Shown here piece after piece: positions 34,550-42,625 of a DNA stretch of 64,000 nucleotides. The position numbers were made by a program, and so were the translations under genes. The number at the start of each line of letters is the position of its first letter. The first letter of the stretch is position 1. The stretch comes from Acidovorax facilis (lineage in GTDB: Bacteria; Pseudomonadota; Gammaproteobacteria; Burkholderiales; Burkholderiaceae_C): positions 1 through 64,000 of the forward strand of contig NZ_JAMXAX010000004.1 in NCBI RefSeq assembly GCF_023913775.1. The letters run 5' to 3'. Under the pieces are notes generated by a model, which saw only the letters and a program-made list of their open reading frames with translations, had not been told where the DNA came from and made no database searches.

Positions 34550-34714
34550 ATGTGGCGCGACCCTGGCACCTGGATTGCACTGGGCATCTCTGCCCTTTTC
34601 ATCGTGGCCGGGTTCTTGATGCACCGCGTGTTCACCAAAATTCTGAAACAGGGCTCCCCTGAGCCCGACGACACCGAAACCGACAACCCAAAGGCCGCGC
34701 ACCATGAGCAGTGA
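34550..34714 (+). CDS. Small single-span membrane protein between trpD and trpC
   Basis: A 54-aa protein: MWRDPGTW, a membrane helix [20 protein letters not shown], then a charged tail rich in Asp, Glu and Lys. It starts seven bases after trpD and overlaps the trpC start by 11 bp, so it is part of the operon. I do not recognise the family. A real gene is supported by the hydrophobic span, the tight spacing and the high third-position GC. Confidence 0.65.
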   Translation: MWRDPGTWIALGISALFIVAGFLMHRVFTKILKQGSPEPDDTETDNPKAAHHEQ

Positions 34715-35507
34715 CATCCTCAACAAAATCGTCGCCGTCAAGCACGAAGAAGTGGCCGCCGCCAAAAAGCGCCTGTCCTTTGAAGCCATGCGCGCCGACG
34801 CCGAGAGCCGTGTGCTCACGCGCGACTTTGAAGGCGCGCTGCGCGCCAAGATCGCCAAGGGCCAGGCGGCCGTAATTGCCGAGATCAAGAAGGCCAGCCC
34901 CAGCAAGGGGGTGCTGCGCGCCGACTTCGAGCCCGCTGACATTGCCCAGAGCTACATGGAAGGCGATGGCAAGGTGAGCGCGGCCTGCCTGTCGGTGTTG
35001 ACCGACCGGCAGTTCTTTCAGGGCCAGCCCGACTACCTGAAACAAGCCCGCGCCAGCACGTTGCTTCCTGTGCTGCGCAAGGATTTCATGGTGGATGCGT
35101 ACCAGATCTACGAATCGCGCGCCATGGGCGCCGACGCCATCCTGCTGATTGCGGCCAGCCTGGACGACGCCCAGATGGCCGACTTCGAGGCCATTGCCCG
35201 CAGCCTGGACATGGCGGTGCTGGTGGAGGTGCATGACCGGCCCGAGCTGGAGCGGGCTCTGAAGCTCAAGACTCCGCTGGTCGGCATCAACAACCGCAAC
35301 TTGCGCACGTTCGAGGTCACGCTGGACACCACGCTCTCCATGCTCAAGGACGTGCCTGCGGACCGGCTTCTCGTCACCGAGTCGGGCATCTTGAAGCCTG
35401 CCGATGTGAAGGCCATGCGCGACGCAGGTGTGCACGCCTTCTTGGTGGGCGAAGCCTTCATGCGGGCGGACGATCCGGGCCTGGCCCTGGCCAAGCTCTT
35501 TGGGTGA
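34704..35507 (+). CDS. trpC: Indole-3-glycerol-phosphate synthase
   Basis: Converts CdRP to indole-3-glycerol phosphate. The 267-aa TIM-barrel protein has [20 protein letters not shown] (catalytic Glu/Lys), [57 protein letters not shown] and [14 protein letters not shown]. It is a monofunctional enzyme without fused TrpF. It is the last trp gene here; trpF, trpB and trpA are not in the window. Confidence 0.97.
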   Translation: MSSDILNKIVAVKHEEVAAAKKRLSFEAMRADAESRVLTRDFEGALRAKIAKGQAAVIAEIKKASPSKGVLRADFEPADIAQSYMEGDGKVSAACLSVLTDRQFFQGQPDYLKQARASTLLPVLRKDFMVDAYQIYESRAMGADAILLIAASLDDAQMADFEAIARSLDMAVLVEVHDRPELERALKLKTPLVGINNRNLRTFEVTLDTTLSMLKDVPADRLLVTESGILKPADVKAMRDAGVHAFLVGEAFMRADDPGLALAKLFG

Positions 35508-35520
35508 GAGAGGGTGAAAA

Positions 35521-35573
35521 CTCCTGTTTTAATAGCTGCTTGCGCTTGATGGTAAAGCGCTAGAGCCTATTTC
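35521..35573. repeat. Dispersed palindromic element between trpC and ung
   Basis: AATAGCTGCTTGCGCTTGAT, GGTAAAGCGCTAGAGCCTAT then TTCGA. It fills most of the 70-bp gap and ends four bases before the ung ATG, so it would form a hairpin in the ung 5' region. No separate ribosome site for ung is seen. Confidence 0.65.
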
Positions 35574-35577
35574 GACC

Positions 35578-36294
35578 ATGAATTCAACTCCCCAGACCCC
35601 GGCCCAACTCCAAAGCGCCAACCCCGCCGACTGGTCCGTGGCGCCCGGCTGGCAGCCGTTGGCGGACGCCTTTTTTGCTGGCGCACGCGGGCAGGCGTTG
35701 CTCGCGTTCTTGCAGGCGCGGCTGCAGGCGGGTGCGGCGATCTTTCCGCCCCAGCCGCTGCGGGCGCTGGAGCTGACGCCGCCTGAGGACGTGCGCGTGG
35801 TCATCCTGGGGCAGGACCCGTACCACGGCCGGGGCCAGGCCGAGGGGTTGGCGTTTTCGGTGGCGCCGGGCGTGCGCCTGCCGCCCTCGCTGCAGAATAT
35901 CTTCAAGGAAATGCAGCGCGACCTGGGGGTGGCCTTCCCCCCGTTCCCGAACCCCGGCGGCAGCCTGGTCAAGTGGGCGAAGAACGGTGTGCTGCTGCTC
36001 AACACCTGCCTCACGGTGGAAGAGGGCCAGGCCGCCAGCCATGCAGGCAAGGGCTGGGAGGAACTGACCGACACCGTCATCCGCCACGTGGCTGAAGGCC
36101 CGCGCCCGGTGGTGTTCATGCTCTGGGGCTCGCACGCCCAGTCCAAGCGCGCGTGGATTCCCGCAGACCGCGGGCACCTGGTGCTCACATCCAACCACCC
36201 CTCGCCCCTGTCGGCACTGCGCCCGCCTGTCCCTTTTATTGGCAACGGGCACTTTGGCAAGGCGCGGGATTTTCGCGCGCAGCACGGTTACTGA
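35578..36294 (+). CDS. ung: Uracil-DNA glycosylase (family 1)
   Basis: Removes uracil from DNA. The 238-aa protein has the water-activating motif [20 protein letters not shown] with D80, [12 protein letters not shown], and the DNA-intercalating motif [12 protein letters not shown] with H207. It starts at the ATG at 35578, directly after the palindromic element. It may be read through from the trp operon. A broken DUF3253 gene follows at 36323. Confidence 0.96.
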   Translation: MNSTPQTPAQLQSANPADWSVAPGWQPLADAFFAGARGQALLAFLQARLQAGAAIFPPQPLRALELTPPEDVRVVILGQDPYHGRGQAEGLAFSVAPGVRLPPSLQNIFKEMQRDLGVAFPPFPNPGGSLVKWAKNGVLLLNTCLTVEEGQAASHAGKGWEELTDTVIRHVAEGPRPVVFMLWGSHAQSKRAWIPADRGHLVLTSNHPSPLSALRPPVPFIGNGHFGKARDFRAQHGY

Positions 36295-36322
36295 GCAGGG
36301 TTTGCAGCATTGCCGGCATGCC

Positions 36323-36449
36323 ATGACCGACGCAGACGTGGAGGCACAAATGTTCGCCTTGCTGGCGCGGCGGGGTGCCGGTGGATGCCACGGTGCCCGG
36401 GGGGCCGATTCGCCTGGGGCTGCCGGGTGATGACCAGCACGCCGGATAA
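36323..36449 (+). pseudogene. Remnant of a DUF3253-like gene with internal deletion
   Basis: The N-terminal part reads MTDADVEAQMFALLARRG, like the start of DUF3253 proteins. From 36381 another frame reads VDATVPGGPIRLGLPGDDQH to a TAA at 36447-36449, like the family's C-terminus (usually after a PVD motif). The two parts are joined near 36375 in different frames, and the roughly 40-50 central codons are missing. This is best read as an internally deleted, frameshifted gene; sequencing error cannot explain the loss of the middle. Confidence 0.6.
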
Positions 36450-36462
36450 CCGACGCCAAGGG

Positions 36463-37374
36463 CTACCACGGCTGCGGTAGCCGCTCCTTGAGCAGTTCCA
36501 GAAACGCCTGCGCCGCCACCGGCAGGCTGCGCCCGGCCAGGGTCTGAATTTCGATGTCGCGCAGGTCCATGCCGGGGTCGCTGATGGGCAGGGCCACGAT
36601 GGCACCCTCGGCCACCAGGTGGCGCACGGCGATCTCGCTGGCCACGGACAGGCCGCCGCCCAGCCGTACAAAGTTGACCACCGTCTTGGCGTGGTTGCTG
36701 ATGAGCACGGCTTCGAGCTGCAGGCCCTGGCGGCTGCAGACGATGTCGATCATCTGGCGCACCGTGGTTTCGGCCGGGGGCAGGGCCAGCGGGTACCCGG
36801 CCATCTGCGCCAGGGGCACGCTGCCTGCGCTGGCCAGTGGGTGGCCCGGGGGTAGCAGGGCCAGCACCGGCGCGCTCTGGCGGTAGGCCACGTCGATGTC
36901 CTTGTGCGGTGCGCGGCTGAAGCACAGGCCGATGTCGGCTGCGCCGCTGCGCACGGCGTCGGGCACCTGGGCCGTGGGCAGGGCGATCACGCTGAACTGC
37001 ACCCCTGCGTACGTGCGCTGGAACTCCACGCACAGGCGCGGCACCAGTTCGTTCGCAAACGCATCCGATGTGGCCAGGCGCACCTGCCCCGCACGCAGGC
37101 CCTGCAGCGCGCCGATCTCGCCCAGTGCGCGCTCGGCGTCCAGCACCGTGCGGCGGGCGTGCACGGCCAGGATCTCGCCCGCCGCTGTCAGCACCATGCC
37201 GCGCGGGTGGCGCTCAAAGAGGGGGGTGCCCAGTTGCGCCTCCAGCCCCGCGATCTGCCGGCTGAGGGCCGAAGCAGCCACATGCAGCCGAGCCGAGGCC
37301 TCGGTGAGCGATCCACTCTGCGCCACGGCCAGAAAGTAGCGCAGGGTGGTGTCTTGCAGCAGGTGGGGACGCAT
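36463..37374 (-). CDS. LysR-family transcriptional regulator
   Basis: A 303-aa regulator. The HTH lies at 20-40 (SLTEASARLHVAASALSRQI) with wing FERHPRGMVLTAAG, followed by the effector domain (VRLATSDAFANELVPRLCVE, ADIGLCFSRAPHKDIDV). The ATG at 37374 gives the canonical start; the 28-codon upstream extension lacks family similarity. It is divergent from a TctC-type binding protein, and a perfect T-N11-A palindrome lies between them. Confidence 0.9.
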   Translation of the reverse strand: MRPHLLQDTTLRYFLAVAQSGSLTEASARLHVAASALSRQIAGLEAQLGTPLFERHPRGMVLTAAGEILAVHARRTVLDAERALGEIGALQGLRAGQVRLATSDAFANELVPRLCVEFQRTYAGVQFSVIALPTAQVPDAVRSGAADIGLCFSRAPHKDIDVAYRQSAPVLALLPPGHPLASAGSVPLAQMAGYPLALPPAETTVRQMIDIVCSRQGLQLEAVLISNHAKTVVNFVRLGGGLSVASEIAVRHLVAEGAIVALPISDPGMDLRDIEIQTLAGRSLPVAAQAFLELLKERLPQPW

Positions 37375-37414
37375 GGAGGAAGGGGCGGAAAGGGAGGTGT
37401 TCAGTATGCGCCGG

Positions 37415-37431
37415 TTTGCCGTGGTGGCAAA
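37415..37431. promoter_or_regulatory. LysR-type box, TTTGCC-N5-GGCAAA
   Basis: Perfect 6-bp arms around GTGGT with an internal T-N11-A, placed 41 bp from the LysR start and 96 bp from the TctC-type gene. The position and symmetry fit the primary LysR binding site controlling both genes. Confidence 0.6.
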
Positions 37432-37526
37432 GCAGCTTGCTGAAATGCTGTTGGTCAAGCAAGGCGCAGCTTCCTAAGATGGTTCCATCCTCTGTTGTGT
37501 CCGATTTCTTTGCGGGAGTGCTCTGT

Positions 37527-38510
37527 ATGCGTCTACTTTCCTGGGGCCGTGGTGTCTGGGGCCTGGCCGGCCTGCTGGTGCTGGCATCTGCCGCGCAGGC
37601 ACAAGCCAATTGGCCGGACCGCCCCGTGCGGGTGATCGTGCCCTTCCCGGCCAGCGGCGCCACCGACCTGGTGGCCCGCGTGGTCACCCAGCGCGTGGCG
37701 GCCGACCTGGGCCAGCAACTGGTGGTGGACAACAAGCCCGGCGCGGGCGGCACCCTGGGCACGGCCGAGGCGGCCAAGGCCGCACCCGACGGTTACACCC
37801 TGCTGCTGACCACCAGCAGCACACATGCCATCTCGCCCCACCTCATGCCCAAGCTGGCCTACGACCCACGCAAGGACTTTGTGCCCGTCGCCCATGTGGC
37901 CGACGCACCCAGCGTGCTGCTGGTCACCAACAGCCTGCCGGTCAAGACCGTGGGCGAATTGATTGCCTACGCCAAGGCCCACCCCGGCAAGCTCAACTAC
38001 GCCACCAGCGGCAACGGCACCATCGTGCACCTGAACACGGCCGCCTTCAGCGCCCAGGCGGGTGTGGAGATGACGCACATCCCCTACAAGGGCACGGCCC
38101 TGGCCATCCCTGACCTGATTGCCGGGCAGACGCATGTGCTGTTCGATTCCCTGCCCACCGGCATGCCGCACGCCAGGGCCGGCCGCCTGCGCGCACTGGC
38201 CGTGACCAGCGAAAAGCGCAGCACCCTGGCGCCCGAGCTGCCAACGCTGGCCGAATCTGGCCTGCCCGGCTATTCGTCGGTGACCTGGTTTGGCGTGTAC
38301 CTGCCCGCCGGGGCTCCCCCCGCCTTGGTGGACCGCGTGCACAAGGCTTTTGCCAAGGCCGTGCAGGCGCCCGAGGTGGCCGAGAGCCTGGCCAAGCTGG
38401 GCGTGGAGCCCGCCGCGCCGCGCACACCCGCGCAGTTTGGTGCCATGGTGCAGGCGGACAGCAACCGCTGGGCGACGGTGATTCGCCAACACAAAATAAG
38501 CATTGAATAA
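37527..38510 (+). CDS. TctC/Bug-family periplasmic solute-binding protein
   Basis: A 328-aa tripartite tricarboxylate transporter substrate-binding protein. A signal peptide (VWGLAGLLVLASAAQAQA) is followed by the family opening WPDRPVRVIVPFPASGATD, VVDNKPGAGGTLGTAEAAKA, and HIPYKGTALAIPDLIAGQTH. The ATG at 37527 starts the signal. No membrane TctA/TctB genes are adjacent, as is common for Bug proteins in this group. It is followed on the same strand by a gamma-glutamyltransferase-like gene, so the ligand may be related to its product or substrate. Confidence 0.92.
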   Translation: MRLLSWGRGVWGLAGLLVLASAAQAQANWPDRPVRVIVPFPASGATDLVARVVTQRVAADLGQQLVVDNKPGAGGTLGTAEAAKAAPDGYTLLLTTSSTHAISPHLMPKLAYDPRKDFVPVAHVADAPSVLLVTNSLPVKTVGELIAYAKAHPGKLNYATSGNGTIVHLNTAAFSAQAGVEMTHIPYKGTALAIPDLIAGQTHVLFDSLPTGMPHARAGRLRALAVTSEKRSTLAPELPTLAESGLPGYSSVTWFGVYLPAGAPPALVDRVHKAFAKAVQAPEVAESLAKLGVEPAAPRTPAQFGAMVQADSNRWATVIRQHKISIE

Positions 38511-38640
38511 CCCCCCTGAGGCGCTGCGCGCCTTCCCCCCGCTCTCGCACCGCTGCGCGATGCGGGCGAGGGGACGACACCCTCGGTGCGGGGCGGCCCT
38601 TCCTCGGTGTCCTTTTCCTCGGACACGCCAGTTTTCATCC
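38511..38640. repeat. GC-rich intergenic repeat with multiple hairpins
   Basis: After the TctC-type stop: AGGCGC and GCGCCT as a short hairpin, then further GC-rich stems, and GTGTCC pairing with GGACAC around TTTTCCTC. The style matches intergenic REP-like sequences seen in related genomes. It may act as a terminator before the next gene. No coding frame is convincing in 38511-38674. Confidence 0.5.
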
Positions 38641-38674
38641 GAGCGGGTCCTGGCCCGCCATGGAGTCCCATCAC

Positions 38675-40276
38675 ATGAACCCCCAAGCCCTCGACTGGTC
38701 CCTTCCCTACGCCTCCCACCGCAGCGCGGTGATGGGCCGCAATGTGGTCTCCACGTCGCAACCACTGGCGGCGCAGGCGGGGCTGCGCATGCTGCTGGCC
38801 GGTGGCAACGCGGTGGACGCCGCCATTGCCGCCGCCATGGCGCTCACCGTGGTGGAGCCCACGGGCTGCGGCCTGGGCAGCGACGGGTTTGCCATCGTGT
38901 GGGATGGCAAGGAGCTGCACGGCCTCAATGCCTCGGGCCGCTCGCCCGCAGCGTGGACGCCTGAATACTTCGAAAAATTGGGTGGCATCCCCGAGACGGG
39001 CTGGAACGCCGTCACCGTGCCGGGTGCCGTGTCGGCCTGGGTGGCGCTCTCCAAGCGCCTGGGCAAGCTGCCGTTTGCACAACTGGCCCAGCCCGCCATC
39101 GACTATGCGCGCAATGGCTTCCCGGTGTCGCCCACCATCGCCCGCCTGTGGGCGCTGGGCGCGGCCAAGCTGGGCACGCAGCCCGGGTTTGCCGAGTGCT
39201 TCATGCCGAATGGTAGCGTGCCCCAGGCGGGCGAAATCTTTCGCAGCGAAGCCCATGCGCGCACGCTGGAGCTGATTGCCGAGACCGAGGGCGAGGCCTT
39301 TTACCGTGGCGTGATCGCCGAGCGCATCGCGGCGCATGCACAGGCCCATGGCGGCGCCATGACGATGGCCGACCTGGCCGCGCACCAGGCCGACTGGGTT
39401 GGCACCATTCAGCAGCGCTTTGGTGATTCCGTGGTTCATGAAATCCCGCCCAATGGCCAAGGCATTGCCGCGCTGATGGCGCTGGGCATGCTCGATGCCC
39501 ACGGTGTGGGCACGCACCCGCTGGACAGCGTGGAGACCGTGCACGCCAGCATCGAGGCCATGAAACTCGCGTTTGCCGACCTGCACCAGTACAACGCCGA
39601 CATCGACGCCATGCACGTCAAGCCCGATGCGCTGCTGAACCCCGACTACCTGCGCGGCCGCGCCGCGCTGATCGACACCACGCGCGCTGGCGACCCTGGC
39701 TACGGCGCCCCGCGCCCCGGTGGCACGGTGTACCTGGCGGCGGCCGACGCGTCCGGCATGATGGTCTCTTTCATCCAGTCCAACTACATGGGCTTTGGCT
39801 CGGGCGTGGTGGTGCCGGGCACGGGCATCAGCCTGCAGAACCGGGGCCACGGCTTCAACCTGATCCCGGGCCACGCCAACCAGGTGGCGCCGCGCAAGCG
39901 CCCCTCGCACACCATCATCCCGGCCTTTGCCATGCATGCCGACGGCACGCCCCAGATGGCGTTTGGCGTGATGGGCGGGCCGATGCAGAGCCAGGGCCAC
40001 ACCCAGATGGCACTGCGCGTGCTGCGCTACGGCCAGAACCCGCAGGCGGCGGCTGATGCGCCCCGCTGGCGCGTGACGGGCGGCAAGGGTGTGGCCGTGG
40101 AGCCAGGCTTTGACCCTGCCGTGGTCGCCGCGCTGCGCGCGCGCGGGCACGAAGTGACGGTGGAAGAGGGCAACGGCGTGTTCGCCTTTGGCGGCGCCCA
40201 GCTGGTGCTCAAGAACGGCAACAGCTACATCGCAGGCTCCGACCCGCGCAAGGACGGGCACGCGGTAGCGTTCTGA
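38675..40276 (+). CDS. Gamma-glutamyltransferase family protein
   Basis: A 533-aa N-terminal-nucleophile hydrolase homologue. It shows GRNVVSTSQPLAAQAGLRML, GGNAVDAAIAAAMALTVVEP, SDGFAIVWDG, and, at the expected autoprocessing site, GGTVYLAAADASGMMVSFIQ with Thr351. The usual T-T/S-H order is replaced by T-V-Y, as in the YwrD-like branch. SLQNRGHGF and PSHTIIPAFAMHADG follow. No signal peptide is evident. The ATG at 38675 has GGAG upstream and is preferred to the one at 38660. It is probably co-transcribed with the TctC-type gene and may cleave gamma-glutamyl amides or cephalosporin-like compounds. Confidence 0.88.
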   Translation: MNPQALDWSLPYASHRSAVMGRNVVSTSQPLAAQAGLRMLLAGGNAVDAAIAAAMALTVVEPTGCGLGSDGFAIVWDGKELHGLNASGRSPAAWTPEYFEKLGGIPETGWNAVTVPGAVSAWVALSKRLGKLPFAQLAQPAIDYARNGFPVSPTIARLWALGAAKLGTQPGFAECFMPNGSVPQAGEIFRSEAHARTLELIAETEGEAFYRGVIAERIAAHAQAHGGAMTMADLAAHQADWVGTIQQRFGDSVVHEIPPNGQGIAALMALGMLDAHGVGTHPLDSVETVHASIEAMKLAFADLHQYNADIDAMHVKPDALLNPDYLRGRAALIDTTRAGDPGYGAPRPGGTVYLAAADASGMMVSFIQSNYMGFGSGVVVPGTGISLQNRGHGFNLIPGHANQVAPRKRPSHTIIPAFAMHADGTPQMAFGVMGGPMQSQGHTQMALRVLRYGQNPQAAADAPRWRVTGGKGVAVEPGFDPAVVAALRARGHEVTVEEGNGVFAFGGAQLVLKNGNSYIAGSDPRKDGHAVAF

Positions 40277-40305
40277 CGGCCTTGCGCGCAGCGCACTGAG
40301 GCGGC

Positions 40306-40944
40306 TCAGCGCGTTGTGCAGGCCGGAAACCGCTTGGCGAGCTCGTGCGCTGGCATCGTCTCCGCAAGGTCGAGGTTGCGCACCAGCGGGATGTATTCCC
40401 CTGTGTCGGTGAATCGCAAGAGGGTGGTCACGACGCGGCTGCCGGAGCCGCCTTGTTGACAGCCCGACAGTTCCAGCCCCAGGCCCAACTGACGGGAACC
40501 ATCGTCCGTGCCTTTCCAGCCCATGGCCCGCTCTCGCAGAGCCTGCAGGCGCGGCAGGGCGGCTGGGTCGATCCGCCAGACCTGCACATGGGTCCGGGGC
40601 GTTTCATATTCCGCGAGCACGCTGCGATCGGCCGTGCTGCGCAGCTCCTGCAGGGGCAATTTTTCTTCCAGGCGCTCGGTGGCGATGGCTCCCCCGGGCT
40701 TGCGCAGCGTGCGCGAAACGCTCACCGTGAGCTCCAGTGCGTTGCCATGAAGCTGCAGGCCCGGGCTGTGTACCACGGCGGCGCGCAGCGCGGTGGGGTC
40801 CAGCGTCTCCAACTGGAGCTGCCGCAGCTTCCACAGTGATGACACCGGCACACTGCCACAGGCCGACAGCAGCACCAGGGCCAAAAGACACGATGAAGCA
40901 CGGAGAAAAGCCGAAGGGCGCAGGGGCGTTAGGAAAAACAGCAT
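40306..40944 (-). CDS. Hypothetical lipoprotein
   Basis: A 212-aa protein with a lipoprotein signal (ASSCLLALVLLSACGS, lipobox LSAC). The mature part is mixed alpha/beta with WKLRQLQLETLDPTALRAAV, HVQVWRIDPAALPRLQALRE and GLELSGCQQGG. No known domain is recognised. Its ATG at 40944 forms one end of the palindrome at 40942-41006, and no Shine-Dalgarno sequence precedes it. It is divergent from the DUF2975/XRE pair and may share its control. Confidence 0.7.
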   Translation of the reverse strand: MLFFLTPLRPSAFLRASSCLLALVLLSACGSVPVSSLWKLRQLQLETLDPTALRAAVVHSPGLQLHGNALELTVSVSRTLRKPGGAIATERLEEKLPLQELRSTADRSVLAEYETPRTHVQVWRIDPAALPRLQALRERAMGWKGTDDGSRQLGLGLELSGCQQGGSGSRVVTTLLRFTDTGEYIPLVRNLDLAETMPAHELAKRFPACTTR

Positions 40945-41006
40945 GGTGGTAAATTTCTGTTTGACGGTATATTATTATTGTTTTACAGAAAAATTTACCG
41001 ACCATG
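40942..41006. promoter_or_regulatory. Palindromic divergent promoter/operator between lipoprotein and DUF2975 genes
   Basis: GGTAAATTTCTGT (40948-40960) is repeated inverted as ACAGAAAAATTTACC (40985-40999), with two extra bases. The symmetry extends through both start codons (CATGGT and ACCATG). The 24-base centre is very AT-rich and holds TTGACG at 40961-40966. The whole gap is therefore one operator-like palindrome. The XRE protein at 41628 is the obvious candidate binder. Confidence 0.65.
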
Positions 41007-41603
41007 ACGCAACATTTACCCCCATCGGTATCTTCTGTTCACAGCCCCTCGTTTCGCCGCCTGGCCTGGGGCCTTCTCGCGGCCAGCTGGGCGTGTGCCC
41101 TGGTATCGCTGGTGTTGTCGATGGCGCGCTGGGCGGCCATCGGGCATGAAACGGGTTGGGGTGGCTGGATGCCGCTGTCGGTGGTGCCCTCGCAGGCCTT
41201 GTTGGTCGGCCTCACACCGCCGCCCTCCATGGAGACCCATTGGCGCTGGGTGGGCGTGGCGCTGGAGTGCATTCCCGCTGCGGCCATGCTGTATGCGGTG
41301 CTGTGCGTGCATCGCATCTGCCGGTCCTTTCTGGCCGGGGCCGTGTTCGGGCCGGCGGTGGTGCACGGGTTCCGTGGCGTGGGCTGGGGCTTTTTGGCGA
41401 TGTTCGTGACTTCACTCGTCTACCAGGCGGGGGTGACGGCGCTGCTGTCCTGGCTGGCTTCCGGCCAGCAGAACGGCCTGGTGGCGCTGGGCGTGGGACC
41501 GTTTGAAATGAGCGTATTGGTCGTGGGGCTGATGATGTTGCTTCTGGGGCACGTGCTGGCCGAGGGCCACCGCCTGCAAGCCGAAGCGGATGCGTTTGTT
41601 TAG
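41004..41603 (+). CDS. DUF2975 membrane protein
   Basis: A 199-aa protein with four hydrophobic segments (LAWGLLAASWACALVSLVLS, CIPAAAMLYAVLCVHRIC, GWGFLAMFVTSLVYQAGVTA, VLVVGLMMLLLGHVLAEG) and the CRSFLAGAVFG segment of DUF2975. Such proteins usually occur next to a small YozG-like XRE regulator, as here (41628). The ATG at 41004 lacks a Shine-Dalgarno sequence and lies at the edge of the palindrome. The function of the family is unknown. Confidence 0.8.
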   Translation: MTQHLPPSVSSVHSPSFRRLAWGLLAASWACALVSLVLSMARWAAIGHETGWGGWMPLSVVPSQALLVGLTPPPSMETHWRWVGVALECIPAAAMLYAVLCVHRICRSFLAGAVFGPAVVHGFRGVGWGFLAMFVTSLVYQAGVTALLSWLASGQQNGLVALGVGPFEMSVLVVGLMMLLLGHVLAEGHRLQAEADAFV

Positions 41604-41627
41604 CAACTCGCCAGCGAAGGAATTCCT

Positions 41628-41897
41628 ATGGCGATTGTCGTGACCCTGGATGAAATGCTCGCGCGCCGCAAGGTCAAGTCGCGCGATCTGGCGGCCCATG
41701 TGGGCATCACCGAGGCCAACCTGTCCCTGCTCAAGAGCGGAAAGGTCAAGGGCGTGCGTTTCGAGACCCTGTCCGCCATCTGCAGTTATCTGCAGTGCCA
41801 GCCGGCAGACCTGCTGGCCTGGGTGCCCGATGCGGACACGAAGGATAGCGAGGCGCCTTCGCGTGGCGAGGCTGGTGGCTTGGCCCAGGGCGACTAG
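41628..41897 (+). CDS. XRE-family HTH regulator (YozG-like)
   Basis: An 89-aa DNA-binding protein. MAIVVTLDEMLARRKVKSRD opens the Cro/C1 HTH, with LAAHVGITEANLSLLKSGKV as recognition helix region and FETLSAICSYLQCQPADLLA after it; a 25-residue acidic tail follows. AAGGAA lies six bases before the ATG. It probably regulates the DUF2975 operon through the palindrome at 40942-41006. Confidence 0.9.
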   Translation: MAIVVTLDEMLARRKVKSRDLAAHVGITEANLSLLKSGKVKGVRFETLSAICSYLQCQPADLLAWVPDADTKDSEAPSRGEAGGLAQGD

Positions 41898-41901
41898 GGC
41901 A

Positions 41902-42597
41902 GTGCGAGGCACGCGCGGCTCCGGCCCGCGACTGGCCTGGGCAGTAGCTGGGGCGCTGTTGCTGCATGGATTGGTTCTGGCGATGCTGAGCAGAAGCGAT
42001 GGTGCTCTGCGAACTTCGCCCGAGCGCAGCGATGCACCTGCCATGGTAAGGGTGACGCTGGCGCCGCTGCCCGCGTCTACGGCACCCAGCGAGCCGTTGC
42101 CAGCTGCCGTTCCCCAGCCTGCCGCTCCAACCCGGAGCGCCACACCCGTTGCCAGCGGGCAGGGCCGCACGCAGGCCGTTATTCGCAGCGGGCGGCCGAT
42201 CGCTGTGGAGCCTGCTGCGCCTGATGGCAGCGTGGAGGGCTTGACCGCCGCACTGCCAGTTGCGCCCGCGCCGCAGGCGCCGGCATCCGGGCCGGGTGAT
42301 GCCTCACGGGCTGCTCCCAGCATGGACGATGTGGCACGGGCGCTCCAGCGCGAGCGGGCCTGGCAGCGCCGGCAAGGGGCACAGCAATCGCAGCCGCCGC
42401 ATCAGCGCTGGGAAGTTGCTCCGACTGGGGCCTTGGGATCTGGCATTGCCGAGCGCGACCTGCGCGGCGCAGAGGGCCGGCGCATGGTTCAGGCTGCGGG
42501 CCCCTGGGGCACCTACTGTGTGGAGTTGCCTTCGGCCAACCAGCCTCCGGCCATGGGGGCCGCGCCCCGCGTTGCGCCAACCAGCACCTGCCGCTGA
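41902..42597 (+). CDS. Hypothetical single-span membrane protein, Pro/Ala-rich
   Basis: A 231-aa protein from a GTG at 41902 (AGGG three bases upstream); other GTG codons further upstream in the XRE gene are possible. One membrane helix near residues 13-32 (LAWAVAGALLLHGLVLAMLS) is followed by a Pro/Ala-rich periplasmic linker and a short folded end (AAGPWGTYCVELPSANQPPA, with a final Cys). The architecture resembles TonB-like or envelope-spanning linkers, but no TonB C-terminal domain is seen. It is four bases after the XRE stop, so in the same operon. Confidence 0.6.
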   Translation: MRGTRGSGPRLAWAVAGALLLHGLVLAMLSRSDGALRTSPERSDAPAMVRVTLAPLPASTAPSEPLPAAVPQPAAPTRSATPVASGQGRTQAVIRSGRPIAVEPAAPDGSVEGLTAALPVAPAPQAPASGPGDASRAAPSMDDVARALQRERAWQRRQGAQQSQPPHQRWEVAPTGALGSGIAERDLRGAEGRRMVQAAGPWGTYCVELPSANQPPAMGAAPRVAPTSTCR

Positions 42598-42625
42598 ATG
42601 TGGGAGGCGGCGATGGGCAGTGCCG

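Noticed and set aside
38270-40261. 663-codon antisense frame over the gamma-glutamyltransferase-like gene
   Set aside because: Same shadow pattern, no motif, while the plus strand has a full Ntn-hydrolase sequence.
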